Below are positions 50,001-60,633 of a stretch of DNA of 64,000 nt, piece by piece; position 1 is the stretch's first letter; every line of letters starts with the position of its first letter. Source of the stretch: Rhynochetos jubatus (Eukaryota; Chordata; Aves; Eurypygiformes; Rhynochetidae). The stretch lies in NCBI GenBank assembly GCA_027574665.1, contig CM050652.1:7358589-7422588 (forward strand). Direction: 5' to 3'. Position numbers and translations under genes: made by a program. The notes beneath the pieces are model-generated. The model saw only the letters and a program-made list of their open reading frames with translations, did not search any database and was not told the DNA's origin.

Positions 50001-53000
50001 AGTTCTTTGAGATTCATAATAGTAAGAAAGTGTTGGTTTCAGTAGCTCTGTTTTCTGATGGTTGCATAGATTAATTTTTGTCTTTCCTTGTGCTTCAGCA
50101 AAATAAGCCTTTAAAGTGAACCACACAAAGGTTCTTTTTGTAATAAGCCTAGTGTGCCAAATCCATCAGGAAAAGGAGAACAGGAGACATGAACATTTTT
50201 TCCCTGTTCTGTCAGGTGCCAGGTACTGGAAAGAAAAAGCTCAACTGCTGCATCAGAATTGGAGGAGAAGCAGCAGCTAATACACACCGTCAAGAAGCTA
50301 GAACTTCAGGTGGAGAGCATGCAGGCACAGGTCAAGCTGGAACAAGCCAAGACACAGGAAGAAAAGTGAGTATGACTTGGGTTTAGTGTTTCAGGGAGGT
50401 ATTGTCAGTGTTCTAGTGAACCTAGCCAAAGGGGAATTGAATCTGAAATATGAGGTTTGTGTTCTGCACTCTTTGAAACCACATTATGTTTGTAGTGTCT
50501 GAACTAGAAACCTGCGTTCATCTCAGCCTCTGTGTCGCTTTGAATCTGGAGCCTCCACATTATGCCCAAATTGTGGTCTTTTGACTGCTGAAGCCTTCAC
50601 TTAGGAAATTTTGAGCTGTAAGCTCTGATTTGTGTCTTCCATTTGTCATAAAGTGAAAGACAGAATAGGGTCAGGTATGATCCACAAGCAGAGGAAGCAG
50701 CAAAGTGACAACAGCTGTCCCATTGACTAGCAGAGGTAAAAGCATCCCCAGCTTGGAGCAGGGACCAGTCAGGTGCTGACAGTGATGGGCACGTGACATT
50801 AATGAAGAGGTCTGCGAACCCTACAATACATTTGCAACTAAGAGAGTTTGTTATGCAATGAAGCTGAGGTAGAGAGACTCGCTGTTTGCTCTGGCTCCCT
50901 GCTTCCTTTCATGTGTGATCCGTGTAAGGCGTGTGAAAATGTCAGTCCGAGATGTGGAGAGAGGCTGAACTGCCTGAAAACCCTTCTTCAGCTGCTGGAG
51001 AAGCTGCTCATTATCTTTGGAATCTGTCTGGTTCTCTCCTGATGAATTCTCCTTCGCTTGAAGTCTCTGAGTCAAGACTTGGATGTCTTCCTAAAAGAGG
51101 TGTTACATTTTGAACAGAATTTGTGAGCTTGATATAAAAATATTGGGTGACAGATTCTTCAGTATGAAATGCAGACGATCAGTAAGGACACTAGTTTGGA
51201 CTCAGTCCAGCGGTAGAGCAGCACACAGCTCACTGGAAGAGACGCGTTGAGACATGGAGCGTGACACTTTTCTCATCAGAAATGCAGATTCATTTGCAAG
51301 GAGCTGGTGGTGGTTTTTTTCTAAATTCTAACAGGTTATTTAGATTTCAGAGAACTTTTTGAGTGTTTCAAACTTTCACTTCTTTTCTCGTCATAAACAG
51401 GGCAAGATTTATTAGCTTGCAGGATGCATACAGCAAACTCCTTCCTCAGCTCGCTGAGGCAACGAAAACAATCGACAAAATGAAACTCAAAGAGGTAAAC
51501 TCATCACAAGACAAAATCATAATTAATTAGCGGGAAGCAGGAGGGGATGGGAGTCTGTATCTAGGAACAAATTTGGGCAGGAAACAACTGTCACCCCTTC
51601 CACATGATATAGCGTGTGACATAGCTGCATTGTTTGATAAACATAGAGCCTGTGCTGTCAATTGTAGAAAACTTCATCCACACGTCAGTACTCCCATGGT
51701 GTTTTCTAGGTAAGGTCTAATCTGCGCTGCAGTAAGGAGTCCTGTCCGTACAGATCGGTGACGTGCAAAGGCATGTAGGTGTTCCTGTAGCGTATTTTGT
51801 AAACACGGGAATAGACCTCTAGACATTATTGGAATCTTAAATAAAATTCCAGCCACAGTGAGGTCTTGTTTACAACTGAGGCTCCGTGGAAGTGCCAGAT
51901 TCTTCTGTATAATTTTGGAAAGTGAGAAAACATCCCTTGCGGTGTCTGTTAGGGCACTCTCTTTCAATGCGATACAGTGTAGTTTGAAAGTTCAAAATTG
52001 ATCTTTAATTAAAATATCAATCACCTCTGCCGGCTTTGTCCAAGTTCCTTTGATGACCAAAGCTGGAAGCTTTTCCAAGGGCAGGAGGAGTAAGAAGCAA
52101 ACTTTCACTTCAAGCGGTGTTGTATTCTGAGTTCATCTCATAATCGTAGCTCTTCTTCCTTGCAGCTGGACAGAGTGGATAAAACTGTGGTGGAACAACT
52201 GAATGCAAAGGTGGAGTTGGCAGAACAAGCCCTTGCTGCGAAGCAGCTCCAGATAGATGAAATGAAGCAGATAATTGCTAAGCAAGAGGAGGACCTTGAA
52301 ACCATGGCTGTGCTCCGTGCTCAGGTATAAGCTCTTCTTCAGGAATTGGCCGGTTCCCACACCCAGTATTCAGAAACCAGAAGGAGCTATTTAATGGCTC
52401 ACTCCAGAATATAGAATTTCTGTTTCCTCAATTCCAAAGCATAATTCTCTTACTCGGCCTGCCTTGCAGATCCCTGCAGAGCCTTTACTACTATATCCTA
52501 AGGTTCTGCAGGAGGAACTGTGTGTGCTGGAGTCTGGCACAACAAACAAAAACTGGGAAGAGATGTGTTTGTGTATTTTAAACCACTGTCTTAAGAATCA
52601 CTGCATATGATTTAGAGATGACTTTACTCAAACCAGTGTGTGTAAACAGTGACTAAAGAGGGTCTGTCTCACACTGAAAGTACAGAACTGGCATCTTGGC
52701 CCGGTTCCACTGTGTGCAAATCAAGTTCATAGAATCATAGAATGATTTGGGTTGGAAGGGACCTTAAAGATCATCCAGTTCCAACCCCCTGCTGTGGGCA
52801 GGGACACCCTCCACTAGACCAGGTTGCTCCAAGCCTCATCCAGCCTGGCCTTGAACACTTCCAGGGATGGGGCACCCACAGCTTCTCTGGGCAGCCTGTT
52901 CCAGTGCCTCCCCACCCTCTCTGGGAAGAACTTCTTCCTGATATCCAATCTAAACTCCCCACTTTCAGTTTAAATCCATTACCCCTTGTCCTGTCACTAC

Positions 53001-54808
53001 AGGCCCTTGTAAAAAGTCCCCCCTTAGCTTCCTTGTAGGCCCAAGTTACCTCCTCACTGCTTGTCTATCCCTCATTCCTGCCTCTCTATGCCAGAGGGCA
53101 ATGGCCCTGTCCCAGATAAGACACCTGAAGTATCTTACACAGAATACAGAACCTACTGAGTCTTCTTTACCTTGTAAGTAGCGCAGGTCTTTGTAGTGTT
53201 TAGGTGCAAGCTGTGGTACAGATTTGCTGTTTTGGCATACAATATATGACTATGGTTCAGCCTAAGTTGCAAAGTATCAGCATGATTTCATTTCTCTGAT
53301 CAGATGGAGGTTTATTGTTCTGATTTCCATGCTGAGAGGGCAGCAAGAGAGAAGATCCATGAGGAGAAGGAGCAGTTGGCTGTCCAGCTGGCATACCTGC
53401 TCAAAGAGCAGCAAAACCTTGAAGATCTTGGCCGGTGAGAACAGGCTTTGGCTGAGCTGCCTTTGGACTATCTTCTTGCCCTGTGTGCTGGCGTTGAACT
53501 CTATCTTGCTAACACCTCAGCAGAAAGGCAAACAACTTTGCAGACATTTATTTCTTGGCTAATGTGAATTTTAAAAGAGAAAAAAAAGTTAGTTGGCTGA
53601 CTTCTCATTTTAATTTTGTGATAGAATCTCTGTAAAACATGTTAGTTCTTCCTTGCGTGCCTTAGCAAGATTTCACTTTGGATGATTCGTATTTGGTAAA
53701 TTTTCCCTGCTGATTCATTTGAGTTTCTTTGAGTTCTGGCCTCCGTTTTAGTGGTGAATCTGCAGCTAAGCTTGCTACATGTGTGTCAGGGATATCTGCT
53801 ACTTCTGCAGGTGGCAGTGGTGAGTACTCGTAGTTTCAAGTACTGGGATACCCTGGAATTGCAACATTTTAACACTCTTAGCTGTAAAAGAGAAAAAAAG
53901 AAATACTAACCATGTGTCCTCCACTCATCTTGTGGAACCCACAGGTACAAGAGTGTCCAGAATTTGTAGTATCAAGTTACATGTCACGTTAACTATGCAC
54001 TGAACCCTTTTTCTGGTAAAACTTGCTTTTCTACTTTAATCCAATTTGTAATTTGCCTTGAACAGCTGAGTTCGTGGAGTTCACAGAGCAGTGTGCCCCA
54101 GATCCCTAGGTGTGTAGCTGCCCAAATCCTGCTGCTGTCACTTGTTTGACCCTGATTTAAACAGGACTCTGACACCACCTCACAAAGCAACAGCGTTTGT
54201 AGGTCCAGTTTCTGAGCAGCAGTTGTGAACTGAATGCATAACCAGTTGACATGATTTACTTGTAACTCCTTTATTGTGAAACCTCTTAGATTTTCTGGAG
54301 ACAAAGGGAAGATACCTTTTGCTCAATCTTTTTTTCAGATCCCTTGACTTACTTTTTTATTCTCAGAAACTCTTTGGCGGAGATGCAGAATCGCCACGGA
54401 GCCAGGGCACCAGATCGAGAACACTCACCTCGCCTTGTTCAAAGAGGTACCGTAAGCAGCCTCCCCAGCTTGCAAGGCCAGGCCTTCCTGTGTTCACTTA
54501 TTAACACCTTGGTTAGCAGCCAGCAGCCCCCCGGCTCCCCTGTGGCTATTCTGGCAGCGGAGTAGCTGCAGAGCGCGTGATTCTCTGGCTGTTAGGAACA
54601 AGCTGCCAATCTTCTCTCAACCACTCCACAAAGAGTGGAGAAATCAGGTAATACAACAGGTAATCATTTATCTTCTCTTCTTGCAGGAACTGGTAGTCAA
54701 GACTGGCCAGAGCAGCGGAATATTTCTATGTATTCATGTCCCAAATGTGAAGAAATTCTACCTGATTTGGACACGCTGCAGATTCACGTTATGGACTGCA
54801 TTAATTGA
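34899..54808 (+). CDS. OPTN: Optineurin (OPTN), whole coding region, 13 coding exons
   Basis: Joined exons give 1671 bases, 556 residues plus stop, with every intron GT-AG and every phase consistent. Optineurin is a cytoplasmic, mostly coiled-coil adaptor. It binds ubiquitin chains, LC3 family proteins, Rab8, myosin VI and TBK1, acts as a selective autophagy receptor and damps NF-kappaB signalling. Visible here are the NEMO-like N-terminal coiled coil (about residues 35-123), an LC3-interacting SFVEI core at 168-172 preceded by acidic residues, long heptad regions (about 220-445), the UBAN ubiquitin-binding segment starting [20 protein letters not shown] at 453, and a C-terminal CCHC zinc finger (C534, C537, H550, C554). 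The length equals the chicken protein as I remember it; human OPTN has 577. It lies between CCDC3 and MCM10 as in other vertebrates. No damage is seen. Confidence 0.97.
36899..37101 (+). CDS. OPTN: OPTN exon 3
   Basis: Encodes residues 56-123: [17 protein letters not shown] to EGAEM, the N-terminal coiled coil. In mammals this region takes part in TBK1 binding. Acceptor TCGTTCAG, donor ATG|GTAAAT; ends in phase 0. Confidence 0.95.
39685..39840 (+). CDS. OPTN: OPTN exon 4 with the LC3-interacting motif
   Basis: Encodes residues 124-175. It ends in the LIR core SFVEI (168-172), with acidic ED just before it. The serine is the family's TBK1 phosphorylation site (Ser177 in human). Donor AAC|GTAAGT. 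Confidence 0.96.
40129..40184 (+). mobile_element. CR1 LINE 3' tip in OPTN intron 4
   Basis: GAATGGTTGGACTCAATGAT followed by AAGGTCTTTTCCAACC and ATTCTATGAT is the 3' end of a CR1 copy of the type in which TTTTCCAACCT precedes the tail. Confidence 0.8.
41172..41248 (+). CDS. OPTN: OPTN exon 5
   Basis: A 77-base exon encoding a poorly conserved polar linker ([18 protein letters not shown]). Two GT sites overlap at the end. The phase of the next exon requires the donor CAT|GTACGT at 41249. Confidence 0.9.
41581..41735 (-). mobile_element. CR1 LINE 3' tail in OPTN intron 5
   Basis: Reverse-orientation CR1 end: CATAGAATCACAGAATGGTT, the GGGACCTTAAAG block and the CCTCCACTAGACCAGG block. Severely 5' truncated. 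Confidence 0.92.
43519..43650 (+). CDS. OPTN: OPTN exon 6
   Basis: Encodes [20 protein letters not shown] and then a coiled-coil stretch ending [11 protein letters not shown]. Acceptor TTTGAAGCAG, donor AGAG|GTACGT. Confidence 0.95.
44769..44853 (+). CDS. OPTN: OPTN exon 7
   Basis: Encodes [20 protein letters not shown] and QEEGSSEA, ending in phase 0 at residue 273. Acceptor GTTTTCCAG, donor GCT|GTAAGT. Confidence 0.95.
46455..47464 (+). mobile_element. Solo-LTR-like endogenous retrovirus fossil (avian LTR)
   Basis: About 1.0 kb in OPTN intron 7 matches, from memory, a common avian retroviral LTR. It has a long U3-like part with repeated GCTGGAGCAG phrases, an A+T-rich polyadenylation region near 47270, a TTTTGCCCGTGAC block and a right end like CCAGCCAGGGTCA...CCACA. 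I favour the ERVL class, but the class is not certain. No internal retroviral genes accompany it, so it is best read as a solo LTR. Left edge is approximate and no clear target duplication is seen, so it is probably old. Orientation is inferred from the polyadenylation region. Confidence 0.75.
48107..48280 (+). mobile_element. CR1 LINE 3' tail in OPTN intron 7
   Basis: Forward CR1 end: TTGCCCAGAGAAGCTGTGG, TCCCTGGAAGTGTTCAAGG, GATCTTTAAGG and a terminal CTGTGATTCTATGATTCTA repeat. It shares the same block order, inverted, with the copies at 41581 and 52728. Confidence 0.93.
49425..49540 (+). CDS. OPTN: OPTN exon 8
   Basis: Encodes [19 protein letters not shown] and [19 protein letters not shown], a coiled coil. 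Acceptor TCTCTAAAAG, donor AAAA|GTAAGG, phase 2. Confidence 0.95.
50216..50365 (+). CDS. OPTN: OPTN exon 9
   Basis: Encodes [20 protein letters not shown] through [11 protein letters not shown], a coiled coil. Acceptor TGTTCTGTCAG, donor AAAA|GTGAGT, phase 2. Confidence 0.95.
51401..51494 (+). CDS. OPTN: OPTN exon 10
   Basis: Encodes [20 protein letters not shown] and [11 protein letters not shown], ending in phase 0 at residue 393. Acceptor CATAAACAG, donor GAG|GTAAAC. Confidence 0.95.
52166..52324 (+). CDS. OPTN: OPTN exon 11
   Basis: Encodes 53 residues from [20 protein letters not shown] to MAVLRAQ, a coiled coil leading into the ubiquitin-binding segment. Acceptor TTCCTTGCAG, donor CAG|GTATAA. 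Confidence 0.95.
52728..53045 (-). mobile_element. CR1 LINE 3' tail in OPTN intron 11
   Basis: Reverse CR1 end of about 320 bases, starting at the octamer tail (CATAGAATCATAGAATG) and reaching the CTTGTCCTGTCACTACAGG and CCTTGTAGGCCC blocks. The longest of the four CR1 tails in OPTN introns. Confidence 0.94.
53304..53434 (+). CDS. OPTN: OPTN exon 12, UBAN ubiquitin-binding segment
   Basis: Encodes [20 protein letters not shown] then [16 protein letters not shown]. This is the UBAN motif shared with NEMO and ABIN proteins, which binds linear and K63 ubiquitin chains. The aspartate matching human D474 is present (residue 453). Acceptor TCTGATCAG, donor CCG|GTGAGA, phase 2. Confidence 0.97.
54367..54446 (+). 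CDS. OPTN: OPTN exon 13
   Basis: Encodes [20 protein letters not shown] and PRLVQR. The reading frame needs the weak donor AGAG|GTACCG at 54447. A better-looking GTAAGC lies five bases further on and would shift the frame. Confidence 0.93.
54687..54808 (+). CDS. OPTN: OPTN exon 14, zinc finger and stop
   Basis: Encodes the last 40 residues with the zinc finger [20 protein letters not shown] and a final CIN before TGA (54806-54808). The ligands are C534, C537, H550 and C554. Acceptor TCTTCTTGCAG. The 3' untranslated region follows. Confidence 0.97.
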
Positions 54809-55640
54809 GTGATGCCCTCCAGTGCTTCACCTGGAATTTCACCTGCCAAACACTGTTTTTTTTCCTGCTCAAATAATGTTCAACTCCTACATCTAGTGAA
54901 GGAAGTTTTCGGATTTTTTTCTCATTAATTCAATGCAAAAAAGGTAAAACTCCTACCCTGCCCTCTACTCACTAATCTTGTTTTAATGTGCTTTAGGAAA
55001 AGAGTTTTTATAGATTAACAACATGTTAAAGAACTCCCAGTGTGTCTGCTGCTATGAAACCTTTATGAAACATTCCCCTGATGTGCTCTGCTCCTGTGGC
55101 TGGCCTGCAGAACGGCGCTGAATCGCTGAAGTCAGAAGGGCGATGGGATATAGGCCGATCAATTGAAGTACTGTGAGCCTGTAAATACTTTGTCTCTCAT
55201 ATACTATACATCAGGAAATCAGTACATTAAAAAAAGCTGTTTGAGAAGCTTTCAGCAAAATGGAGTAGTGCTGTATTCACTGAGTATTTGAAATGAACCC
55301 TGCTCTTTCTCCAGATGGCAGTTTTATTCCTGCCCTTGTGACCGTACTAATCTGATGTTAAATTTTTGATGGCTTATGTAACTTCTATCTTTAGCCAGAT
55401 GTGGGTAAGGTTTGAAAGAGATCATTTAGGTCTGATACATGTAGCTCCTGCTGTACCCAAGTCACTTGGTTTTATAGAATTGTTCATTTTTAAGGTGGTG
55501 TGTTGATTCTTCTTTACTATAATAAATTAATTTGAACCTGTACAGTACTGTGTTAGAAAGCGCTGAGATGGGTGTAACCTAATTTAAAAAGAAGAGTATA
55601 ATGGATTTTCACATCTCAAAATAAATCTATTACGAGTATA
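54809..55640 (+). other. OPTN: OPTN 3' untranslated region and polyadenylation signals
   Basis: AATAAA hexamers stand at 55521-55526 and 55620-55625; either could set the mRNA end. No coding feature is seen. Confidence 0.6.
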
Positions 55641-58600
55641 AAATTATCTATGCTCGTGAATTCTTTGGAGGCTGAAACAGGATTGCAGATGGCTAGAGCT
55701 GAAAAGCTCCCGTGGAAAGAATTGCAGTGTATTAGTTCTGTTCTTGCCCTCACTGGTGTTTTTATCTCAAAAAAAAAGAGTTCTTGGCTTGTCATGACAT
55801 AAGGGAGGAAAATACACAACTCTTAACAAAATATGAACCACCACGAACAGCGGGAAACAACTCGAGCAAACTGCTGGGATCCATGCATATGAAAGTTCAA
55901 CTTTTTAATATCACTTTATTACTTCTTGCCTTACCCTGCCACTTCAAAGTTCACATTATAATAAGCCTGAATGTTTCCTGGTCTGACATTACAGTGCATT
56001 GGCCTCAGGACAGCATGTGAGAAGGAGTCCTGTGCTCACCCTCCGTGACATGGCTTATGAGCTCTCATCTCTCCGTAATACAAGACTCTGCTCTGTGACC
56101 AACAGCAACTGGCCCGTGGCCTTTATTGCCGACTTATTTCATGGAGGGTTTCACTTACAGACACATGAGTTTCCAACTTTAAGAGCTAACAGAAACATCC
56201 ATTTTTGTCACTGCTTGTCCTCTCCACTGCGCTCACAGGGTCTGTGAGAAGATCCCAGCTCAGTGCTGTGTCTGGTGAGGAGACAGGGCATATTCTTGCA
56301 CCTGCAAGAGGGGTTCTGGTTTGGGGATGGCTGTTCTAGCATAATAGGGGACGTGGAAAACTCTACAGGGTCCCCAGCTTCAGAGAAGGTGATGCAGACC
56401 ATTCTCAAGGAAAAGAAGAACAAAGTCTGAGGGTTTCTGCTGTCCATCGGTGATGGCTAATGGCGAGCAGCACAGCTTTTCAGGCTGGAGGCAGGAAAGC
56501 TTTTCTTCCAAACGAAGGTGAAGATCAGGTCACATGTGGCTGATCAATATGCTGCTGTACGCTGAAGTTCCGAACGTTAGAAGGATGGTACAACCTGAGA
56601 GAGATAGGCTTTGCCATTGAATTAATATATAGAGCTTATGTCATCTTGTGACATTGAGCTGAGGAGAAGGGGACAATTCTATCAGAGAAAGCCTCAGGGG
56701 TGCTGATGCTGCAACTGAACGGGCAGAGTTATAGCCGGTATTTTGCACTCGCACGTGACAAATTCTCCAGTCAACCTACCTCCGTAAATAAGTGCTTCTC
56801 AAAATTGTCCTGTAGATGAAGATCCAAACCACAGAGAAGAAAACACACTGAACAGATCAATAGTGGAATTAGAAATAAAAAGTTTGTTGACTCAATATTT
56901 TACTGAATAGTTTGCTTCAAACCTGAAAGAGAAACTAGCCTAGAGCTGATGAGTTCAAAACACAGGCCTCAGTAGTATGAGATTTATGTTTCACTCTCAG
57001 CAGACGAATATTCTTAAAATGTACACAAGAAAAATACCGGCAGATGTTTCTTGGGCCAAATTAAGTATTCCTTTAGTGTATTTTTCATGTCATGCCATCA
57101 GTGAATTCTCAGCTACCAATATCAGGAAAAACAATGCCTTTTATTCCCTTGTCATTAAAGTGAGGCGTTGCTTTGATTTTGCTGCTTGTCACTGTTGTTC
57201 TACCTCATGCAAACTCGGGATCTGGATTCTGCTTTTCTGTTAGCTGTAGCTCATGTTCCCACACAGCTTCACCCGTAAGCTCAGGTAATACAAGAGCTGA
57301 CTGAAATGTGTTGTGAAGAGGTATTCATCGGCTTGGTTGCAACCTTCTTCATCAATTACAAGTGGTCCCAGCAGATGCAATCTCTTACCGGCTTTTAATT
57401 GGTTCCCTGTGACAGTAGGATTTATGGGCTTTTTTCCCTGAATCCAATTTTATTATGGGAGCTTCGGATAGTTATGGATTCTGCAATGATCAAAATGTGA
57501 CGGAAATGCTACTAGGCCAAAAACAAACTAATAGAATGATAACAGAGCTGATTTCATCTGAGGAGCATTAACCTTAATGAAAACACAGAAAATCAATGCG
57601 AAAGGCCAAAGGAGGAATTACTTACGCATTCATCAAGTCAAAATTAATCATTTTAAGAGGGGTCAGAAAGAGGAGGGATCTTAGCACAGGAATACTAACA
57701 GGAAGACGTGGCATTAGCTGCAGTAGGTCTTCACAGAAAGATAAGATGGTAGGTCTAACAGTGCAGATCAGGAGGGACAAGGAAGTGCCAAGAATAAAAC
57801 CACAATACACTGAAACCTGTTCATACAGCAGGGAGGGTTACCGGTCTGTTGTCATCATTAACTGCAATCCAGAAGGCAGACGAGCTATCGTGATAGGTGG
57901 CCACAGCCAGTGGATGCTCATTAGCACAGGTTTAAGAGTACATGCCCTTTGTTTTCCCTTAGATGGAAGGTAAGATAAAATGTGTTTGTGCTTTAAAGTG
58001 ACTAGAAGCCACATGTCCATGAAATACTACTTGTCCGGATATCCCTGTTTTTAACAGAGGATATTCCTGGTGTAGCAGTATATCCCACGATCAGCACCCC
58101 GACTCAGTGTGAAACAGAAGCCAGAAACATTTCATTCCACTGCAGATTTAAAATCCAGACTGGGAAGGGGTCAAAACAGTCCTGTGGGGCTTGAGATTTG
58201 TCAGCAGGAATCTGGATTTGCATTCAGGTCACAGGAGTGGGCAAGCCACCATTACCCCGGTTAGTTGGGAAGTTAGGGGGCCTCGGTGATGCTCTGTCAC
58301 TAGCCTGGGTCACACTGGCAATTAGCAGCCAGAGAGAGGGGAAATAGGAAGAACACAACATCCCGATGCCTGCCTGTGGATTCACACCCATGCCAAGATG
58401 GGGCACGAGTTGTTTCCATCATGGATGAGCAGCAATACAGAGAAGCCCACTTGGGCCCTCAGCGCCCACACACTCCTCCCCGGCTCCTGTTGTTATTCAT
58501 TGCTCTGGCTCCCCTGAAACACCTTTGCATGAGCATCACGTAAGCTGAGGCATCCAGAATGAGTTTGCCCGGCACACCTGGGCTAGGCATGTGGTTTTCA

Positions 58601-59370
58601 GGAGAAAACCCAAAACCAAGAGTGTCTAACATGACATGCACTGGACAGCTTGGTTGACAACTATTCAGCAGAGCGTTCCTCTCTTTCTGAGTTTCTTCCT
58701 GCCATCTGCTGGAACTTCTACTTGATTTCTTCAGCTATCACAGAATTTCTGTCCTTAATTTAGCTTTCTGAACCTGGGACTGGTACTGCTGGCCTTTAAA
58801 TACCAGTACATCTTCTCTGTTATCGTCTTGCAGGGGGGTTTAGTGCCAGAGCCTTGGGATCTGAGCTCAGATCCTTTTGGTTTTGGGGCAATCCCAGGGT
58901 GATTTCTCCATTTAATGGATGCAAGGGGAAAATTACTAGAGAAATCACCTGCTGCGTATTCAGAAACATTATTTTTCACAGAATCCTAGTTACTTGTACC
59001 AAAGAAATACTGAACCAGCCTCCTAAACCCTGTCAACTGCGCAGGAGAACACCTGGGTTTGAATTTGCTGGTTTAACACAAATGCTGAGATTATTTAGGT
59101 AATTCAGACAACTACGGCACCTGGCGTAAGCGCTGCTGGAGGCCACTCCGACCAGACACAGGCAGTTCTTCACAGCTGAAGGGGCTCACCCTCAGCCAAG
59201 GCAGGGCACTCCGTGGACACAGGCCTCATGCTGTGGGGCTACCCCAGAGCGGAGGCCGTGACACCTCACGCAGCTCCTTGCAAGATGTGTAACATCGGCG
59301 TGACGTCGTCAAATTCACAGCCGTGACCTCGCTCAGCACAGTAGCTGACATGGTCCCCTCCCTCAGCCCA
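55641..59370. other. OPTN-MCM10 intergenic region
   Basis: About 3.7 kb with no recognisable gene or repeat. The longest open frame (57596-57973, 125 codons, plus) shows no motif or splice context. A CTCF-like motif lies at 58699-58712. Confidence 0.6.
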
Positions 59371-59459
59371 AACTCCAGCGGGCACCACAACCAAGATGGC
59401 GCCGGGCCGGCGTCCCTGCTGCCAGGATTAACGATGGCGATCGCCGCGCTCACCCCGGG

Positions 59460-59538
59460 GCTGCCCCCACGCATGCGCGGGAAGGGGGCGGAGCCAGGTT
59501 TGGAGTTTTGGCGGGTGGCTGGGAGCTCGCGGCTGGCG
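59460..59538 (+). other. MCM10: MCM10 exon 1, untranslated (5' end approximate)
   Basis: The donor GCG|GTGAGT at 59539 is strong. The coding start is in exon 2, so this exon is untranslated. The start site itself cannot be read from sequence. Confidence 0.55.
59506..59515 (+). promoter_or_regulatory. MCM10: E2F-type site at the MCM10 start
   Basis: TTTTGGCGGG is a close match to the E2F consensus TTTSGCGG. It stands about 25 bases before the exon 1 donor. Mammalian MCM10 is a known E2F target, so S-phase control is expected here. Confidence 0.6.
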
Positions 59539-60633
59539 GTGAGTGGGGCCGTGTGAGGGAAGGGCTGGGGGCCAGGGCGGGCTTGGGAGGGGGCCGAGAG
59601 CCCAGCAAGCGATCCCTGGGCGGCAGAGGCTGGGGTGAGGGACGGGAGATCCTCGGCGAAATCTTGGAGAAGGTCGGGGTTCCCCTGGGTGGGGGAGGCG
59701 GTCGAGCGAGGAGGGGAGGAGCATCCCCTGGTGAGGCGGGATGGGCGCCCGGGTGGGGGATCCCGCGGCTCCTGTGGCCTACGGGGAGGGGGATGGTGGG
59801 GACGGCACAGCCGAGCTCTGCTGGGCCGTGGGAGCCCGGTGCTGGCCGTTGGGAGAGAGGGAGGGGGAGATCCCGGGGTAACCCGCCGCCCGGGTGGGCC
59901 CCCCCCCCCCTCCCCAGGACCCCCAGTGTCACCAGCGGGAGCCCGGAGCGGTGTGGTGGTCACTAGCCACGCTCTGCTCGTGAGTTTTGTGTTGTTCTCG
60001 GCTGAAAATTAATATTCTGGGGCAACAGAAAAGAGAGAACTATTCAAAGCGGGATTTGGGGGCGAAACGAAAGTCTCTGCAGCGGGAAGAGCTGTAAGCA
60101 CAGCGTTAAGAGTTTGGGTTTGGGAGCAGCCCCTCCCCGGTGGATTTCTGTTCTGTTTTCCAGGCTTCCCTCGGCCATGTATGTTTGTGCCGATTGTTTT
60201 TCATGGACATATGTCCGTGAAACGGAGGAGCTGTGAAAAGTGTAGATCATATGCTTCTTTCTTTCATTTTCAAATAAAGGCTGAATCTGTGTCAGAATAT
60301 TTGCTTTACTTAAATGCTAATTGCAATTACAGTGCAAGACTGATGAGGTGGAAATGGTTATTACTAGAACATGGCAGGTATTTCTTAAATTTTGTGTCTG
60401 TTATGGGCTTTTTTCTAAAAGTAATGCCCTTACGCTTCATGAGTTCAGCACAGGTCAGACCTTAGATGTAGTAAATGGACATAGAGATTTTAAATTTAGT
60501 GGAGTCCTTATATGCAGCTGTAAACAAAAGCTGGTGGTTTGCAAGTCATTAAGCAAGGAGCCTGGACACAACGTGTATTGCTGGTTGAGCTATATCTATT
60601 TTAACAGTATCAATGTTGTTCTCCTCCTAACAG

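Larger units (their letters stand above)
59380..59940. promoter_or_regulatory. MCM10: CpG-island promoter of MCM10
   Basis: GC- and CpG-rich segment around the presumed start site. It holds a YY1-type AAGATGGCG at 59393, an NRF1-type CACGCATGCGCG at 59468-59479 (11 of 12 consensus positions) and an E2F-type TTTTGGCGGG at 59506-59515, then an exon-like end with donor GCG|GTGAGT at 59539. The arrangement is typical of S-phase genes. Confidence 0.75.

Noticed and set aside
57596-57973. 125-codon plus-strand frame between OPTN and MCM10
   Set aside because: No motif, no CpG island and no splice chain; consistent with chance.
59226-59963. 245-codon minus-strand and 152-codon plus-strand frames at the MCM10 CpG island
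   Set aside because: Pro/Arg/Gly-rich frames on both strands are expected from extreme GC content, and a CpG-island promoter explains the region.
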